From Streptomyces sp. S465 (GTDB taxonomy: Bacteria > Actinomycetota > Actinomycetes > Streptomycetales > Streptomycetaceae): a DNA stretch of 64,000 nt. Every line of letters begins with the position of its first letter. Position 1 is the first letter of the stretch. Made by a program: the position numbers and the translations under genes. The stretch covers positions 1 to 64,000 of the forward strand of contig NZ_CP114036.1 of assembly GCF_026898115.1 (NCBI RefSeq), given 5' to 3'. The notes below the pieces were generated by a model. That model saw nothing but the letters and a program-made list of their open reading frames with translations, made no database searches and was not told the DNA's origin. This document shows positions 47,562 through 57,042 of this stretch, piece by piece.

Positions 47562-48640
47562 TGTCGTCGTCCCCCTCGGGATCGTCGATACGGGAGGCTC
47601 CCACGGAGCGCAGAGCCACAACCCCGCTCACTGCCGCCGCGACCATGTACAGCGCGGGCGCGAGCGACCAACCCGTCGCATCTGTCAGCCAGTTGGCCAC
47701 ATACGGTCCGAACCCGCCCCCGAGGATGGCCCCGATGCCGAACCCGAACGCCACGCCGGTGTAGCGCGCTGTCCCACTGAACAGCTCGGTCAACAAGGGG
47801 TATCCGATGGCCTGGGCGAAGACCCACGGCACGAAGGAGACAGCTATGGCAAGGCCCAGCACGAACGCGTTCTGCACCGCCATCAGAAGGAACATCGGCA
47901 GTGTCAGAACCACATAGCCGACCATCGCCAGGCCGAAGACCCTTCGCCGACCCCATTGGTCCGAAGCGTACGCGGCCAACGGCATGAGGAGGGCGACGCC
48001 CACGGTGAGCACCGAGTTCAGCGTGAGCGACAACGTCTCGGGCTGTCCCAGCTCGGTGGTCAGGTGCACGTTCAGGTAGACGTGTCCGACGTACGCGGTG
48101 CAGGTGATCGCGAAGGTGATGCAGGTGGTCTTGAGCAGTGCCGGGCGCTCGCTGCTCAGGACGTACCGGAGCGGGCTCACCGTCCGGCTCCCCCTGGCCG
48201 GGACCGTGCGCGGCGCCTCCGGCAGGGAACGGCGCAGGACGACGCAGAGGATCGCGAGGGGCAGCGACATCAGAAACGGGATGCGCCGACCGAAGGCGTG
48301 CATCTGGTCGTCGGAGAGGACGAACGAACACAGCGCCGCCAGGCCCCCGGCGAGCGCCGTTCCCACCGCGATCCCGGCCGGCGTGAAGGCCCCGAAGAAG
48401 CCGCGGAGGGTGGCGGGAGAGTTCTCCGCGATGTACGTCGAGGCCCCGCTCGCCTCCCCACCGGATCGCCATGTTGGCGTACAGGCTGAAGTCGTAGTAC
48501 TCGATCGCGGACCCGGCCCCGCCGGCCAGGGAGATCCGCCAGACGCTCTTGGGCACGCGAGGCAGTTGCCCGGTCAGGCCGGGCGTCGACGACGGCGAGT
48601 CATCAGTGTGCGATCCCGACGGAGGAATGATGCGCGGCAT
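47554..48640 (-). pseudogene. MHS-type MFS transporter with internal deletion
   Basis: The N-terminus 'WRISLAGGAGSAIEYYDFSL' (first helix of metabolite:H+ symporters) is followed near 48468 by an abrupt jump to 'EASGASTYIAENSPATLRG', normally in helix 4-5, in another frame. The rest, from 'FTPAGIAVGTALAGGLAALC' to the end, contains helices 5-12 and is intact. About 90 residues with helices 2-3 are missing. It would have imported a carboxylate or similar organic acid for the operon; the downstream ACS-type transporter may substitute. Confidence 0.75.
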
Positions 48641-48719
48641 ACCATCCTGCTCAGTTCGAGAGAAAGCTCTTCGTTGGTTGCGTGGAGCCGGTGGGTTCAC
48701 GACCCGCCTGCGCAGGCCG

Positions 48720-50060
48720 CTACACGCCCAGTTCCTGCTGGGCGGGTGCAGCGTCGATGTCACTCCTGCGCTCGGCGCGCGCGGCGACGATCAGGGCGAG
48801 GACACTGACGGCGGCCAGGGCCATGAGCGGCATCAGCGCCAGGGTGAAGCTGCCGGTGCGGTCCTTGATTCCGCCCACGAGCCAGTTCCCCCCGAAGGCC
48901 GCGAGCGACCCCAGGGAATTGATCACCGCTACGCCCGCGACGGCCTCGCGCCGGCTCAGCCACTGTGTCGACAGGCTCCAGAACGGGCCCTTCGCGGCGT
49001 AGGTCCCCACGAGCACGGTGGACAGGACGAGCAGGAAGACGGGCAACGCGTAGGCGAGCGGCACGAAGGCGAGGGCCACCGCCGAAAGGGCGATGGGGAT
49101 CACCGTGAAGCGGACCCGCCCGCTGCCGCGGTCGGAGGCCCTGCCCCAGAGGACCATCAGGATCGTGGCGATGGCGAAGGGGATGGCGTTGAGCCAGCCG
49201 ACCTGTGTGTCGGAGAGCCCGAAGCCCTTCACCATCTGGGGCTGCCACACGGACAGTGCCTGACTGATCGCTGCTGTGGACGCGTAGACGAGCGACAGCA
49301 GCAGAACTCGCTTGTTCAGCAGGGTTTTCCGCATCGGGACATGGCGCCCCTCGGAGGTCGGCTCCTGCGCCCGCAGTTTGTTCTCGAGCCAGGCACGCTG
49401 CTCCGCGGAGAGCCACCGTGCGTTGTTCGGATGCGAGGGCAGCGCGAAGAGCGCGACGACACCGAGAACGGCGGCGGGGATGCCCTCGATGATGAACAGC
49501 CACTGCCATCCGTGCAGGCCGAGCAGGCCCTGCAGACGCAGCAGATAGCCGGAGAGGGGTGAGCCCAGCACGCTCGCCAGCGGAATGGCCATGCTGAACA
49601 GGGCGATGACCCGGCCCCGGTAGGCCGGCGGATACCAGAAGGTCAGGTAGAGGATGACGCCGGGGAAGAAGCCGGCCTCGGCCGCGCCGAGCAGCACGCG
49701 CATGACAGTGAAGGACGTGGGGCCGGCGACGAAGGCCATGCCGGCGGCGACGAGCCCCCACGTGATCATGATTCTCGCGAGCCAGACGCGGGCCCCGTAG
49801 CGGTTGAGCGCGATGTTGCTGGGGACCTCCAGGGCCACGTAGGCCAGGAAGAACACCGAGGCCCCGAAGCCGAACTGGGAGGAGCTCAGACCGATGTCGT
49901 CGTTCATGTGGATCGCGGCGAAGCCGACATTGGACCGGTCGATATAGGCGACCAGGTACCCGAGCAGGAGGACGGGGAGCAGCCGGATCGATATCTGCCG
50001 GATGGTGGTCTTCTCCACCTCGTGGGCTTCCGGGGAGGGGTTCTTACGCAGGCTGATCAT
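48720..50060 (-). CDS. MFS transporter, anion:cation symporter (ACS) type
   Basis: 446 residues, 12 predicted helices. 'RLLPVLLLGYLVAYIDRSNV' followed by 'GFAAIHMNDDIGLSSSQFG' is the ACS signature (tartrate, phthalate, glucarate or hexuronate transporters). The large central loop and 'VGWLNAIPFAIATILMVLWG' in the second half are typical. It is intact and overlaps the amidohydrolase stop by 17 bases. Likely imports the organic acid degraded by the neighbouring enzymes. Confidence 0.9.
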   Translation of the reverse strand: MISLRKNPSPEAHEVEKTTIRQISIRLLPVLLLGYLVAYIDRSNVGFAAIHMNDDIGLSSSQFGFGASVFFLAYVALEVPSNIALNRYGARVWLARIMITWGLVAAGMAFVAGPTSFTVMRVLLGAAEAGFFPGVILYLTFWYPPAYRGRVIALFSMAIPLASVLGSPLSGYLLRLQGLLGLHGWQWLFIIEGIPAAVLGVVALFALPSHPNNARWLSAEQRAWLENKLRAQEPTSEGRHVPMRKTLLNKRVLLLSLVYASTAAISQALSVWQPQMVKGFGLSDTQVGWLNAIPFAIATILMVLWGRASDRGSGRVRFTVIPIALSAVALAFVPLAYALPVFLLVLSTVLVGTYAAKGPFWSLSTQWLSRREAVAGVAVINSLGSLAAFGGNWLVGGIKDRTGSFTLALMPLMALAAVSVLALIVAARAERRSDIDAAPAQQELGV

Positions 50061-51159
50061 GGGGCTCCTCCTGGGAAGGGCGAAGTGCGGCGGTGCTCGT
50101 CGAAAGGCCCATTCGGTAGACCGACTCGGCCGTTCCGTGGAAGAGCCGGGCCTGTTCGGCGGGTGACAGATCCGCGACCGTCCGGGCGAAGGCGTTCCAC
50201 AGCACGCGGTAGCCGAACATGCCTTTATCCACGGGGAAGTTGCTGGCGAACATGCAGCGTTCGGGACCGAACCGGCGAAGACATGTCTCGATCAGTGGCG
50301 TCATCGCGGACGCGAGCCGTTCGGAGCTGGGCGGGGCCGAACGCTCGTCGAAGCGGAATCCGAGCACACGCAGTCCTACGCCGGAGAGCTTCAGGTGAAC
50401 GTTGGGGAACCGGGCCAGTTCCGTCATCTCCCGGTCCCACTCGGTGAGGACGTCACCGCGGGCGTGCGCGTAGGGGCCGACACCGAGAGGACCGCCCATG
50501 TGGTCGACGACGATGGTGGTGTCGGGGCAGGTCCGCGCGAGTTCACGGACCTGCGGGAGCTGAGTGTGGTACGCCCACACGTCCACGCTCAGGTCGCGCT
50601 GTGCCAGGGCCCTTACCCCGGCCTGGAACTCCGGGTCGATGAGCCGGTCGGCGACCGGCCGGAACGGCGAGCTGGAAACACGGGGATCGACGTGCCAGGC
50701 GGTTTGGTTGCGTATGCCGCGCAGTCGGCCCTTGGCCTCGTCCTGCATGACGTCGAGGACACCCGCCAGCCGGCGCCCGAGTGTCAGGTCGGCTCCGGCC
50801 ACGACGGCACGGCACACGTCGGGGGCCGAGGGGTGTGTTCTACGGATGTCTTCGGCGATCCGCCGGGCGAAGCGCACCTCTCCCGCCGGCTTGAGCTCCT
50901 TCGGCCCGTCGGTGCGGTACGACGACCGGCACTGGACGTAGACGGTGGCCATGACCGTGGGAACGGTGGCGAGGTCCTGGAGGTGTTCTTCCGCGAGGTA
51001 GGTGTGGTTCGGACGGTCCCACAAATGGTGGTGGGCGTCGATGATGGGGATGTCCGGGAGCGCGAGGGGCTCGTCGACGAGCGCGAGCCAGTCTTCTCGC
51101 ACCGGGGCGTGCACGCCGGATGGGAGTCCGCCGGCCGCCCCGGCGTTGGAGTACTGCAT
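50044..51159 (-). CDS. Amidohydrolase family protein (2-pyrone-4,6-dicarboxylate / sulfomuconolactone hydrolase type)
   Basis: 371 residues. TIM-barrel amidohydrolase_2: 'IPIIDAHHHLWDRPNHTYLA' (HxH), 'GIRNQTAWHVDP', 'TIVVDHMGGPLG' (His), 'NVHLKLSGVGL' and 'CMFASNFPVDKGM' (Asp). Members hydrolyse lactones of aromatic or sugar-acid pathways. It sits between the transporter and the RraA-like gene, 34 bases from the latter, supporting a lactone-to-hydroxyacid role. Confidence 0.87.
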   Translation of the reverse strand: MQYSNAGAAGGLPSGVHAPVREDWLALVDEPLALPDIPIIDAHHHLWDRPNHTYLAEEHLQDLATVPTVMATVYVQCRSSYRTDGPKELKPAGEVRFARRIAEDIRRTHPSAPDVCRAVVAGADLTLGRRLAGVLDVMQDEAKGRLRGIRNQTAWHVDPRVSSSPFRPVADRLIDPEFQAGVRALAQRDLSVDVWAYHTQLPQVRELARTCPDTTIVVDHMGGPLGVGPYAHARGDVLTEWDREMTELARFPNVHLKLSGVGLRVLGFRFDERSAPPSSERLASAMTPLIETCLRRFGPERCMFASNFPVDKGMFGYRVLWNAFARTVADLSPAEQARLFHGTAESVYRMGLSTSTAALRPSQEEPHDQPA

Positions 51160-51193
51160 GAAAGCACCACGTCCTTGGGGGCTTTGTCTCGTG

Positions 51194-51847
51194 TCACGGG
51201 GCGGCGCCCAGGGCGGGCGCCGCCGACCGTGTCAGGCGCCGGGGGGGGAAGGCTTCAAGTCCGAGCTGCGCTGCGATCTCGGTGCGCTTGGCGTCTTCTT
51301 GGCGCTGCTTGTCCTCGGCACGCGCGACGACAGTCGCGGCGCGCTCCCGTGGCACGACCACCACTCCGTCGTCGTCACCGAGCACGTAGTCGCCGGGGCG
51401 TACCACGACATCGGCCACGGCGACCGGGACGTCCAGTTCACCGGGGCCGTCCTTGTACGGGCCGGCGGGGGTGACGGCCCGGGCGAACACGGGGATGCCG
51501 AGGGCCTGGAGGACGGCGACATCGCGGACCGCGCCGTCGATGACGATGCCGGCGCAGCCCTTGGCGACCGCGCGTCCGGCGATGAGTTCCCCGATGAGGG
51601 CGCGGTCGATGTCGCCGCCGCCCGAGACGACGAGGATCTGCCCCGGCTCGAGTCCGGCGAGGGCCTTGTGGATGTAGAGGTTGTCACCGGGCCTGGTGCG
51701 CACGGTGTAGGCGGGGCCGGCCAGGGTCAGCCCCGGACACATGGTCCGCAGGACGGACTGGCACACGTTCAAGCGGTCCATGGCGTCGCCGACGTTGGCG
51801 ACGGGAAGGGCGGCCAGACGGCGCAGGACGTCGGGAGAGTCAGTCAC
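51194..51847 (-). CDS. RraA-family protein (4-hydroxy-4-methyl-2-oxoglutarate / CHA aldolase-like)
   Basis: 217 residues. 'VANVGDAMDRLNVCQSVLRT', 'GPAYTVRTRPGDNLYIHKAL', 'GGDIDRALIGELIAGRAVAK', 'IVIDGAVRDVAVLQALGIPV', 'DYVLGDDDGVVVVPRE'. The G-x-x-x-(A)-x-x-x-G-R...DG-x-(V/C)RD pattern matches divalent-metal aldolases of this superfamily rather than RNase-E regulators. Probably cleaves a hydroxy-oxo-dicarboxylate to pyruvate plus an oxo-acid. Confidence 0.87.
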   Translation of the reverse strand: MTDSPDVLRRLAALPVANVGDAMDRLNVCQSVLRTMCPGLTLAGPAYTVRTRPGDNLYIHKALAGLEPGQILVVSGGGDIDRALIGELIAGRAVAKGCAGIVIDGAVRDVAVLQALGIPVFARAVTPAGPYKDGPGELDVPVAVADVVVRPGDYVLGDDDGVVVVPRERAATVVARAEDKQRQEDAKRTEIAAQLGLEAFPPRRLTRSAAPALGAAP

Positions 51848-51896
51848 TGAAGTGGCTTCCTTGAGTCTGGTGAGCTCCCGCGCCGTGCGACGTGGG

Positions 51897-52733
51897 TCAG
51901 CTCAGTCGGGTGGAGATGGCGTCGGCGGCGCGCCGCACCTCGACCACCAGGGCTTCGGCACGTGCGTCGTCGATGTCCTTCGACAGGCCGGTGACGGAGG
52001 CGATTGCCATGTACCGGCCGTCGGCGCTGTTGATGACGGGGGCGGCCACTGCTGCGGTGCCGGCCACCCGCTCGTTGGCGGCGACGATGTAGCCCTGCGC
52101 CCGCAGTTCGGGCAGCTGGGCCAGGAGGGCGGGCAGGGCGATGTCCTCCCGTTCGGCAGGCGGCGTGGCGGCGAGGGACGCGGACACGAGTTCCTTGACC
52201 TCCCCGTCGTCCAGGTCGGCCAGGAGCAGCTTGCCGATGCCCTTGTGCAAGGGCAGCCGCTGCCCGATGGGCAGCTGGTAGCGCAGGGGCGTGGGCCCCT
52301 CGATGCGCTGTACGGCCACCCGCGCATGATCGATGCGCACGAACAGGGAAGCCGTGAGTCCGGAGGCCAGCATGAGTTCTTGCAGCACCGGGGTGGCGAT
52401 GAGCGTCAGTTCGCTGGTGGTCAGGTAGGTGTGGGCGGCCAGCAGGGGCGCGAGTCCCATGCGGTAGTCACGGTCCGCACGGCTCACGTATCCGCGCCGC
52501 TCGAGCACGGCGAGGATGCGTTGCGCCGTGGCCAGGTGCAGATTGGTGCGTTTGGCGATGTCCGTGAGCCGCAACGGAGCCTTGGAGTCGTTGAAGGTCT
52601 CCAGGACGTCCAGGGCTCGCTCCAGTGCTCGCAGATTGGCGCTGCCACCCTTGTTGTCACCTGCGGGCCGTGTGCTCTCGTCGGTCACGCCGTCCGTCCC
52701 CTCATCACTGTCCTCGCGGAGAGTTGTTCTCAC
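51897..52733 (-). CDS. IclR-family transcriptional regulator
   Basis: 278 residues. Winged HTH 'RALERALDVLETFNDSKAPL' and 'LTDIAKRTNLHLATAQRILA' with 'VLERRGYVSRADRDYRMGLA', followed by the IclR effector domain ('GLTASLFVRIDHARVAVQRI', 'LPLHKGIGKLLLADL', 'GIGKLL'). Embedded in the operon it presumably controls, possibly through the inverted repeat upstream of the first gene at 53.8 kb. Confidence 0.92.
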   Translation of the reverse strand: MRTTLREDSDEGTDGVTDESTRPAGDNKGGSANLRALERALDVLETFNDSKAPLRLTDIAKRTNLHLATAQRILAVLERRGYVSRADRDYRMGLAPLLAAHTYLTTSELTLIATPVLQELMLASGLTASLFVRIDHARVAVQRIEGPTPLRYQLPIGQRLPLHKGIGKLLLADLDDGEVKELVSASLAATPPAEREDIALPALLAQLPELRAQGYIVAANERVAGTAAVAAPVINSADGRYMAIASVTGLSKDIDDARAEALVVEVRRAADAISTRLS

Positions 52734-52766
52734 CTGGCGAGAGACTATCTGGCCACTTCGGCCGGA

Positions 52767-53777
52767 CTACGGGACCGCCTGCTGCAGTACCTGCGGATTG
52801 ACGACGTTGCGGGGAGCCTCCCCCTTCAGGACACGCAGCACGTTGTGTGCCGCTTCGATTCCGCTGCGCCGGCGGGCCTGGACGGTGGACCCGCCGATGT
52901 GCGGTGTGACCACACAGTTGGGGATCTGCCGCAACGGGCTGTCGGCCGCGAGCGGCTCGCCCTCGATGACATCGAGGCCAGCGCCGGCCAGCTTGCCCTC
53001 GGCCAGCGCCGCGGCGAGCGCAACCTGGTCGAGGACCCCGCCGCGAGCCGTGTTGATGACATGGGCCGTCGGCTTCATCCGCGCTAGGCGCTCCGCGTTC
53101 AACCAGTGCCGGGTCTCGTCCGACAGAAAGAGGTGCAGGCTGAGGAAGTCACTGCGCTCGACCACCTCGTCGGCGGACGCGAAGTCGACCCCCGCGCGCT
53201 GGGCGAAGTCCAGGTCGGGGAAGGGATCGTAGGCGAGGACCCGCATGCCGAAGGCGAGCGCGAGGTCCGCGACGGCCTGTCCGATGCGCCCGCAGCCGAT
53301 CAGGCCCAGCGTCGCCCCTCGCAGTTCGACACCGGGCAGCCGGCGCCAGTTGCCGACGCGTACGTCCTCAAGGTTTTCCGCGGCCCGGCGGGCACTCATG
53401 AGCATGAGCATGAGCGTTGTCTCGGCGACGCTGTTGCGGTTCACGCCCGGCGTGTTGCAGACAGTGATGCCGAGTTCGGCGGCCGCGGCCACATCGATCG
53501 CGTCGTAGCCCACACCGGTGCGCGAGATCACGCGCAACCGCGGGGCCGCTTCCAGGACCGCGGCCGTGAAGGGGTCCGCCCCCACGATCGCGGCGTCCAC
53601 GTCGCTGAGCAGGCCCGCCAGCTCACCGGGGTCCCGGTGGCCCGACCAAGGACTGTGCAGGGTCTGACATCCCTCGGCGCGCAGGAGCGCGTCCACCTCG
53701 TCGTCCGGGCTCAGGTACTGGGTCGTCACTAGGACCCGAGGATCGGGCACGGAGACCTCCTCAATCTCTGGGAGCAC
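52767..53777 (-). CDS. D-isomer-specific 2-hydroxyacid dehydrogenase (SerA/CtBP-like)
   Basis: 336 residues, first gene of the minus-strand operon. 'VISRTGVGYDAIDVAAAAEL', NAD-binding 'ATLGLIGCGRIGQAVADLAL' (GxGxxG), catalytic Arg in 'HVINTARGGVLDQVALAAAL', Glu in 'GAGLDVIEGEPL' and His in 'NCVVTPHIGGSTVQARRRS'. No C-terminal ACT domain, so unlike long SerA. It probably oxidises or reduces a 2-hydroxyacid in the catabolic pathway. Confidence 0.9.
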   Translation of the reverse strand: MLPEIEEVSVPDPRVLVTTQYLSPDDEVDALLRAEGCQTLHSPWSGHRDPGELAGLLSDVDAAIVGADPFTAAVLEAAPRLRVISRTGVGYDAIDVAAAAELGITVCNTPGVNRNSVAETTLMLMLMSARRAAENLEDVRVGNWRRLPGVELRGATLGLIGCGRIGQAVADLALAFGMRVLAYDPFPDLDFAQRAGVDFASADEVVERSDFLSLHLFLSDETRHWLNAERLARMKPTAHVINTARGGVLDQVALAAALAEGKLAGAGLDVIEGEPLAADSPLRQIPNCVVTPHIGGSTVQARRRSGIEAAHNVLRVLKGEAPRNVVNPQVLQQAVP

Positions 53778-53796
53778 CCATCTAAGACCCGAAACA

Positions 53797-53829
53797 CTCG
53801 CTACGCAATATCTACTTTCATCTAGCGAG
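53797..53829. promoter_or_regulatory. Candidate operator between the divergent catabolic and ABC-transporter operons
   Basis: CTCGCTA (53797-53803) and TAGCGAG (53823-53829) form a 7-bp inverted repeat in the AT-rich ~230-base gap between the dehydrogenase and the solute-binding-protein gene. This is a reasonable binding site for the IclR regulator of the locus. Confidence 0.4.
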
Positions 53830-54009
53830 AGCTTCTTCCAATTTTTAGTTCACAGGTCTTGCCTTACGAGGGAAGTGCACGCCATGGTGCGGGGGTCGAT
53901 CGAGAGCCCGGACGCGTCGTCACGCCAAGCCAGCGTCCGCCCACGCTGCGCCCCCTTGCCGCCCGCCCTCAGCTGTGGTGCAAGAGCCGTCACTTTCAGA
54001 GGTGAACCG

Positions 54010-55194
54010 ATGTACCCGCCCCGCCACCCTCACCCCGAGCAACGCCCACCGGGCAGGAGTCCGGCCCCGCCCCGCCGACGAGCGCTCCAGGGACTTCTCG
54101 CCTCCGGGGCCCTGCTCGGGCTCGGCGCACCTCTCACGGGATGCACGGCCGAGGACCACAAGAACGCCGAGGCACCCGCGTTGCCGGACTACTACCCGGC
54201 CCACTACGCGCGGTTGGTGGACGCATCCCGCCGCGAGGACGAACTGCTGCTGTACAGCAACACGCCGCAGACCGCGCTCCAGCCCCTCTTCGACGGCTTC
54301 ACCCGTCGCTACCCCTGGATCAGCCGGGTACGAGCCACCAACTTCAGCAGCTCGGCCGTCTTCCAGCGCTACTACAGCGAGCGGGCGACCGGCGGCTCCC
54401 CTGTCGACCTGCTCCTCTCCATCTCCCCCACCGACTGGGCCGACTACGCGCAGCGGGACATCGCCCTCGACTACGAGTCCGTGGAACTGAGCAGACTGCC
54501 GGACTTCGCCCAGATCCTCCCGCGCGTCTTCGTGCTGTCCACCGACCCGAACGTGGTGCTCTACAACCGCAAGACCCTCGCCCCCTCGCAGCACCCCAAG
54601 GGCCTGCGCAGCATGGCCGACCTGTGCGAGGCGCACCCATCCAGATACCGGGGCAAGATCGGTATCTACGACACGACGAATCCCTTCGGCTACTCCAGCA
54701 ACTCCACCTACACCACACACGCACCGGGCGGCTGGTCCCACCTCCGCCGCCTGCTGCCCTTCTGCCGCCCGGAGAACTCCTCCGGATCACTGACCGAGAA
54801 GGTCATCTCCGGCGAGTACGACGCCGCCGTCCACGTCGGCGGCACCGTCGCCATCCCGATCGCCGAGCGCAGCGGCGGCCTCCTCGGCTGGACCTTCTAC
54901 GAGGAAGGCACGGTGGCAGTGCCCCGCGCCGTCTCCATCGTCGAGACCGCGCCCCACCCCAACGCCGCCCGGCTGTTCCTCGACTACGTGCTGTCCGCGG
55001 CGGGGCAACAGGACGCGGTCTCCGGCGGGTTGGGCCCCTATCGCCCCGGCACCGAGGGCGCCGGCGGCATCGAGCCGTACCAGGGCCTGATCCGCCGTCT
55101 GGGCAAGAACCGCGTGTTCCTCGCCCCGTACAAGGGCGTCGCGGACAACGCGCACGCGGCGTACGAGCGCCGCTGGGACAGCGCCAGGAAGTAG
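54010..55194 (+). CDS. ABC transporter substrate-binding lipoprotein (iron/AEP-type)
   Basis: 394 residues from the ATG at 54010 (AGAGGTGA upstream). The leader 'RRRALQGLLASGALLGLGAP' ends in lipobox 'LTGC', with an RRR cluster that could route it through Tat. The mature domain 'LLLYSNTPQTALQPLFDGFT' to 'NVVLYNRKTLAP' and 'LFLDYVLSAAGQQDAV' is a type-II periplasmic-binding fold like iron(III) or 2-aminoethylphosphonate binding proteins. First gene of an importer operon divergent from the catabolic genes. Confidence 0.88.
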   Translation: MYPPRHPHPEQRPPGRSPAPPRRRALQGLLASGALLGLGAPLTGCTAEDHKNAEAPALPDYYPAHYARLVDASRREDELLLYSNTPQTALQPLFDGFTRRYPWISRVRATNFSSSAVFQRYYSERATGGSPVDLLLSISPTDWADYAQRDIALDYESVELSRLPDFAQILPRVFVLSTDPNVVLYNRKTLAPSQHPKGLRSMADLCEAHPSRYRGKIGIYDTTNPFGYSSNSTYTTHAPGGWSHLRRLLPFCRPENSSGSLTEKVISGEYDAAVHVGGTVAIPIAERSGGLLGWTFYEEGTVAVPRAVSIVETAPHPNAARLFLDYVLSAAGQQDAVSGGLGPYRPGTEGAGGIEPYQGLIRRLGKNRVFLAPYKGVADNAHAAYERRWDSARK

Positions 55195-55251
55195 CGGCCG
55201 CGTCGCCGGCCCGCCCCTCGTTCGCCCCTCAGCACGTCCCGGAGAGCCCCC

Positions 55252-57042
55252 ATGCCTCAGCAGCCATCGGCCCTGGCACCCAGTCCGCCACGGCCCACCC
55301 CGCCCACACCCCCCGCGCACCACCGGCCGCCGCGCTACCGTCGCTGGCGCGGCGCGGGCAGAGAAGTCGGCATCCACTACGCCGTCTTCCTCCTGACAGC
55401 GGTGCTCGTCCTGGCACCGGTCGTCCCCATCCTGTACCAGTCATTGCGCGACCGGCCCCTGTACGAGGGCGGCGGCGCCTTTGTCCTGGACAACTACGTC
55501 CGACTGTTCACCGAGGCCGGCTTCGGACACACGGTCGTCAACACACTCCTGTTCGCGGTGCTCACTACGCTGTTCGCCCTTGCCATCGCTGTCCCCATGG
55601 CCGTACTGCTCACCCGGACCCGTTTCCCCGGAGCCCGGCTGTTCGCGCAGATCGTGCGGTGGCCGATCTACCTTTCACCGCTGGTCCTCGCCTTCGGATG
55701 GATCGTGATGTACGGGCCCGCCGGGTTCGTCAGCGCCGCCCTGCACAACGCCCTCGGCATCGTCCCCTGGGACCTGTACAGCCTGCCTGGCATGGCGTTC
55801 GTCGAGGCCGTCGCACAGGCCCCCATCGCCTATCTGTTCTGTGCCAACGCCCTTGCGTCGTCGGACGCCTCCCTCGAACACGCAGCCCGCGTCTGCGGCG
55901 CGAAGCCCGCCCGTGTGCTGCGCTCGACGGTCCTGCCGATGCTGCGCCCACCGGTTCTCTATGCGAGTCTGCTGATCTTCGGCACCGCGGTCGAGACCCT
56001 GTCGATCCCGCTGATCCTCGGTGAGCCCAATGACATCGAGATGTTCTCCAGCTTCCTCTACAGCCACGGCATGGAGGCCCTGCGTCCCGACTACGGGCTG
56101 CTCGGCGCCGCATCCACGCTGATCCTCGCCGCGACCGTGTGCCTGTCCCTGTTGCAGATCCGTCTGCTCAAGCATGCCCAGAGGTACGTGAGCGTGCGCG
56201 GCAAGGCAACGCGCCGCGGCAGCCTCGACATCGGCGCCTGGCGCTGGCTGGGCTTCGGCTTCGTCACCCTCTATCTCGGCTTCGGTGTGCTGCTGCCCAT
56301 GGCGGCCCTGGTACTGCGGGCGTTCAGCCGATTCCTGTCGCCACTGATCTCCCCGTTCTCCACGCTCACCCTCGACAACTTCCGGCTGATCTTCGCTTAC
56401 GAACCATACGCGCAGTCGATCACGAACAGCCTCGTCGTCGCGCTCACCGGGGCCGCCGCGGTCACACTCTTCGGAGCACTCGTCGTACTCACGGCACGAC
56501 GGTCCCGGTTCCGCCTCGGCCGATGGCTCGAGGTCCTCGCCCTCTCACCGCAGGCGATCCCCGGACTGATCATCGGCATCGGCCTGTTCTGGGCCATCGC
56601 GCTCGCGCCGTCCCCGATCAGCGCGACCCAGGGAACACTCGTCGCCGTCGTGATCGCCTTCGGTATCCGCGCCCTGCCCTCCTCCTTCGGCTCCATCTCA
56701 CCCGCCGTACTCCAGCTGGGACAGGAACTCGACAACGCCGCCCGCGTCGCTGGCGCCGACTGGTGGCGCACCGTCACTCGCGTGCTCCTGCGCCTGATCG
56801 CTCCGGCACTCGTCGCATCGTTCCTGCTCATCTGGGTGCAGATGATCCGCGAATACGCGCCGGCGATGTTCCTCGCGGGCTCGGACTCCCAGGTCATCGG
56901 CACCACCGCCGTCGAGCTGTGGACTCAGGGAGAGACCGGATCCGTCGCCGCACTCTCCACCATCCAGATCGCCGTCACCGTCGTCGCCGCAAGTCTTGTG
57001 AACCTGTTCATCAAGGAAAAGAAGGGTGCGCCCCATGCCTGA
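55252..57042 (+). CDS. ABC transporter permease, fused two-domain (FbpB-like)
   Basis: 596 residues with about twelve membrane segments arranged as two homologous halves. Each half has the EAA loop contacting the ATPase: 'EHAARVCGAKPARVLRSTVL' and 'DNAARVAGADWWRTVTRVLL'. This fused layout is typical of iron(III)-, AEP- or thiamine-type importers. It starts 58 bases after the binding protein gene, and its last 8 bases overlap the ATPase gene. Confidence 0.92.
   Translation: MPQQPSALAPSPPRPTPPTPPAHHRPPRYRRWRGAGREVGIHYAVFLLTAVLVLAPVVPILYQSLRDRPLYEGGGAFVLDNYVRLFTEAGFGHTVVNTLLFAVLTTLFALAIAVPMAVLLTRTRFPGARLFAQIVRWPIYLSPLVLAFGWIVMYGPAGFVSAALHNALGIVPWDLYSLPGMAFVEAVAQAPIAYLFCANALASSDASLEHAARVCGAKPARVLRSTVLPMLRPPVLYASLLIFGTAVETLSIPLILGEPNDIEMFSSFLYSHGMEALRPDYGLLGAASTLILAATVCLSLLQIRLLKHAQRYVSVRGKATRRGSLDIGAWRWLGFGFVTLYLGFGVLLPMAALVLRAFSRFLSPLISPFSTLTLDNFRLIFAYEPYAQSITNSLVVALTGAAAVTLFGALVVLTARRSRFRLGRWLEVLALSPQAIPGLIIGIGLFWAIALAPSPISATQGTLVAVVIAFGIRALPSSFGSISPAVLQLGQELDNAARVAGADWWRTVTRVLLRLIAPALVASFLLIWVQMIREYAPAMFLAGSDSQVIGTTAVELWTQGETGSVAALSTIQIAVTVVAASLVNLFIKEKKGAPHA

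Noticed and set aside
48760..49761. Minus-strand frame within the ACS-type MFS gene
   Set aside because: It overlaps the intact 12-helix transporter in another frame and shows no protein features.
54141..56024. 627-codon plus-strand frame inside the ABC importer operon
   Set aside because: It lies out of frame across two well-supported genes (binding protein and permease), with typical shadow composition rich in Arg, Pro and His.
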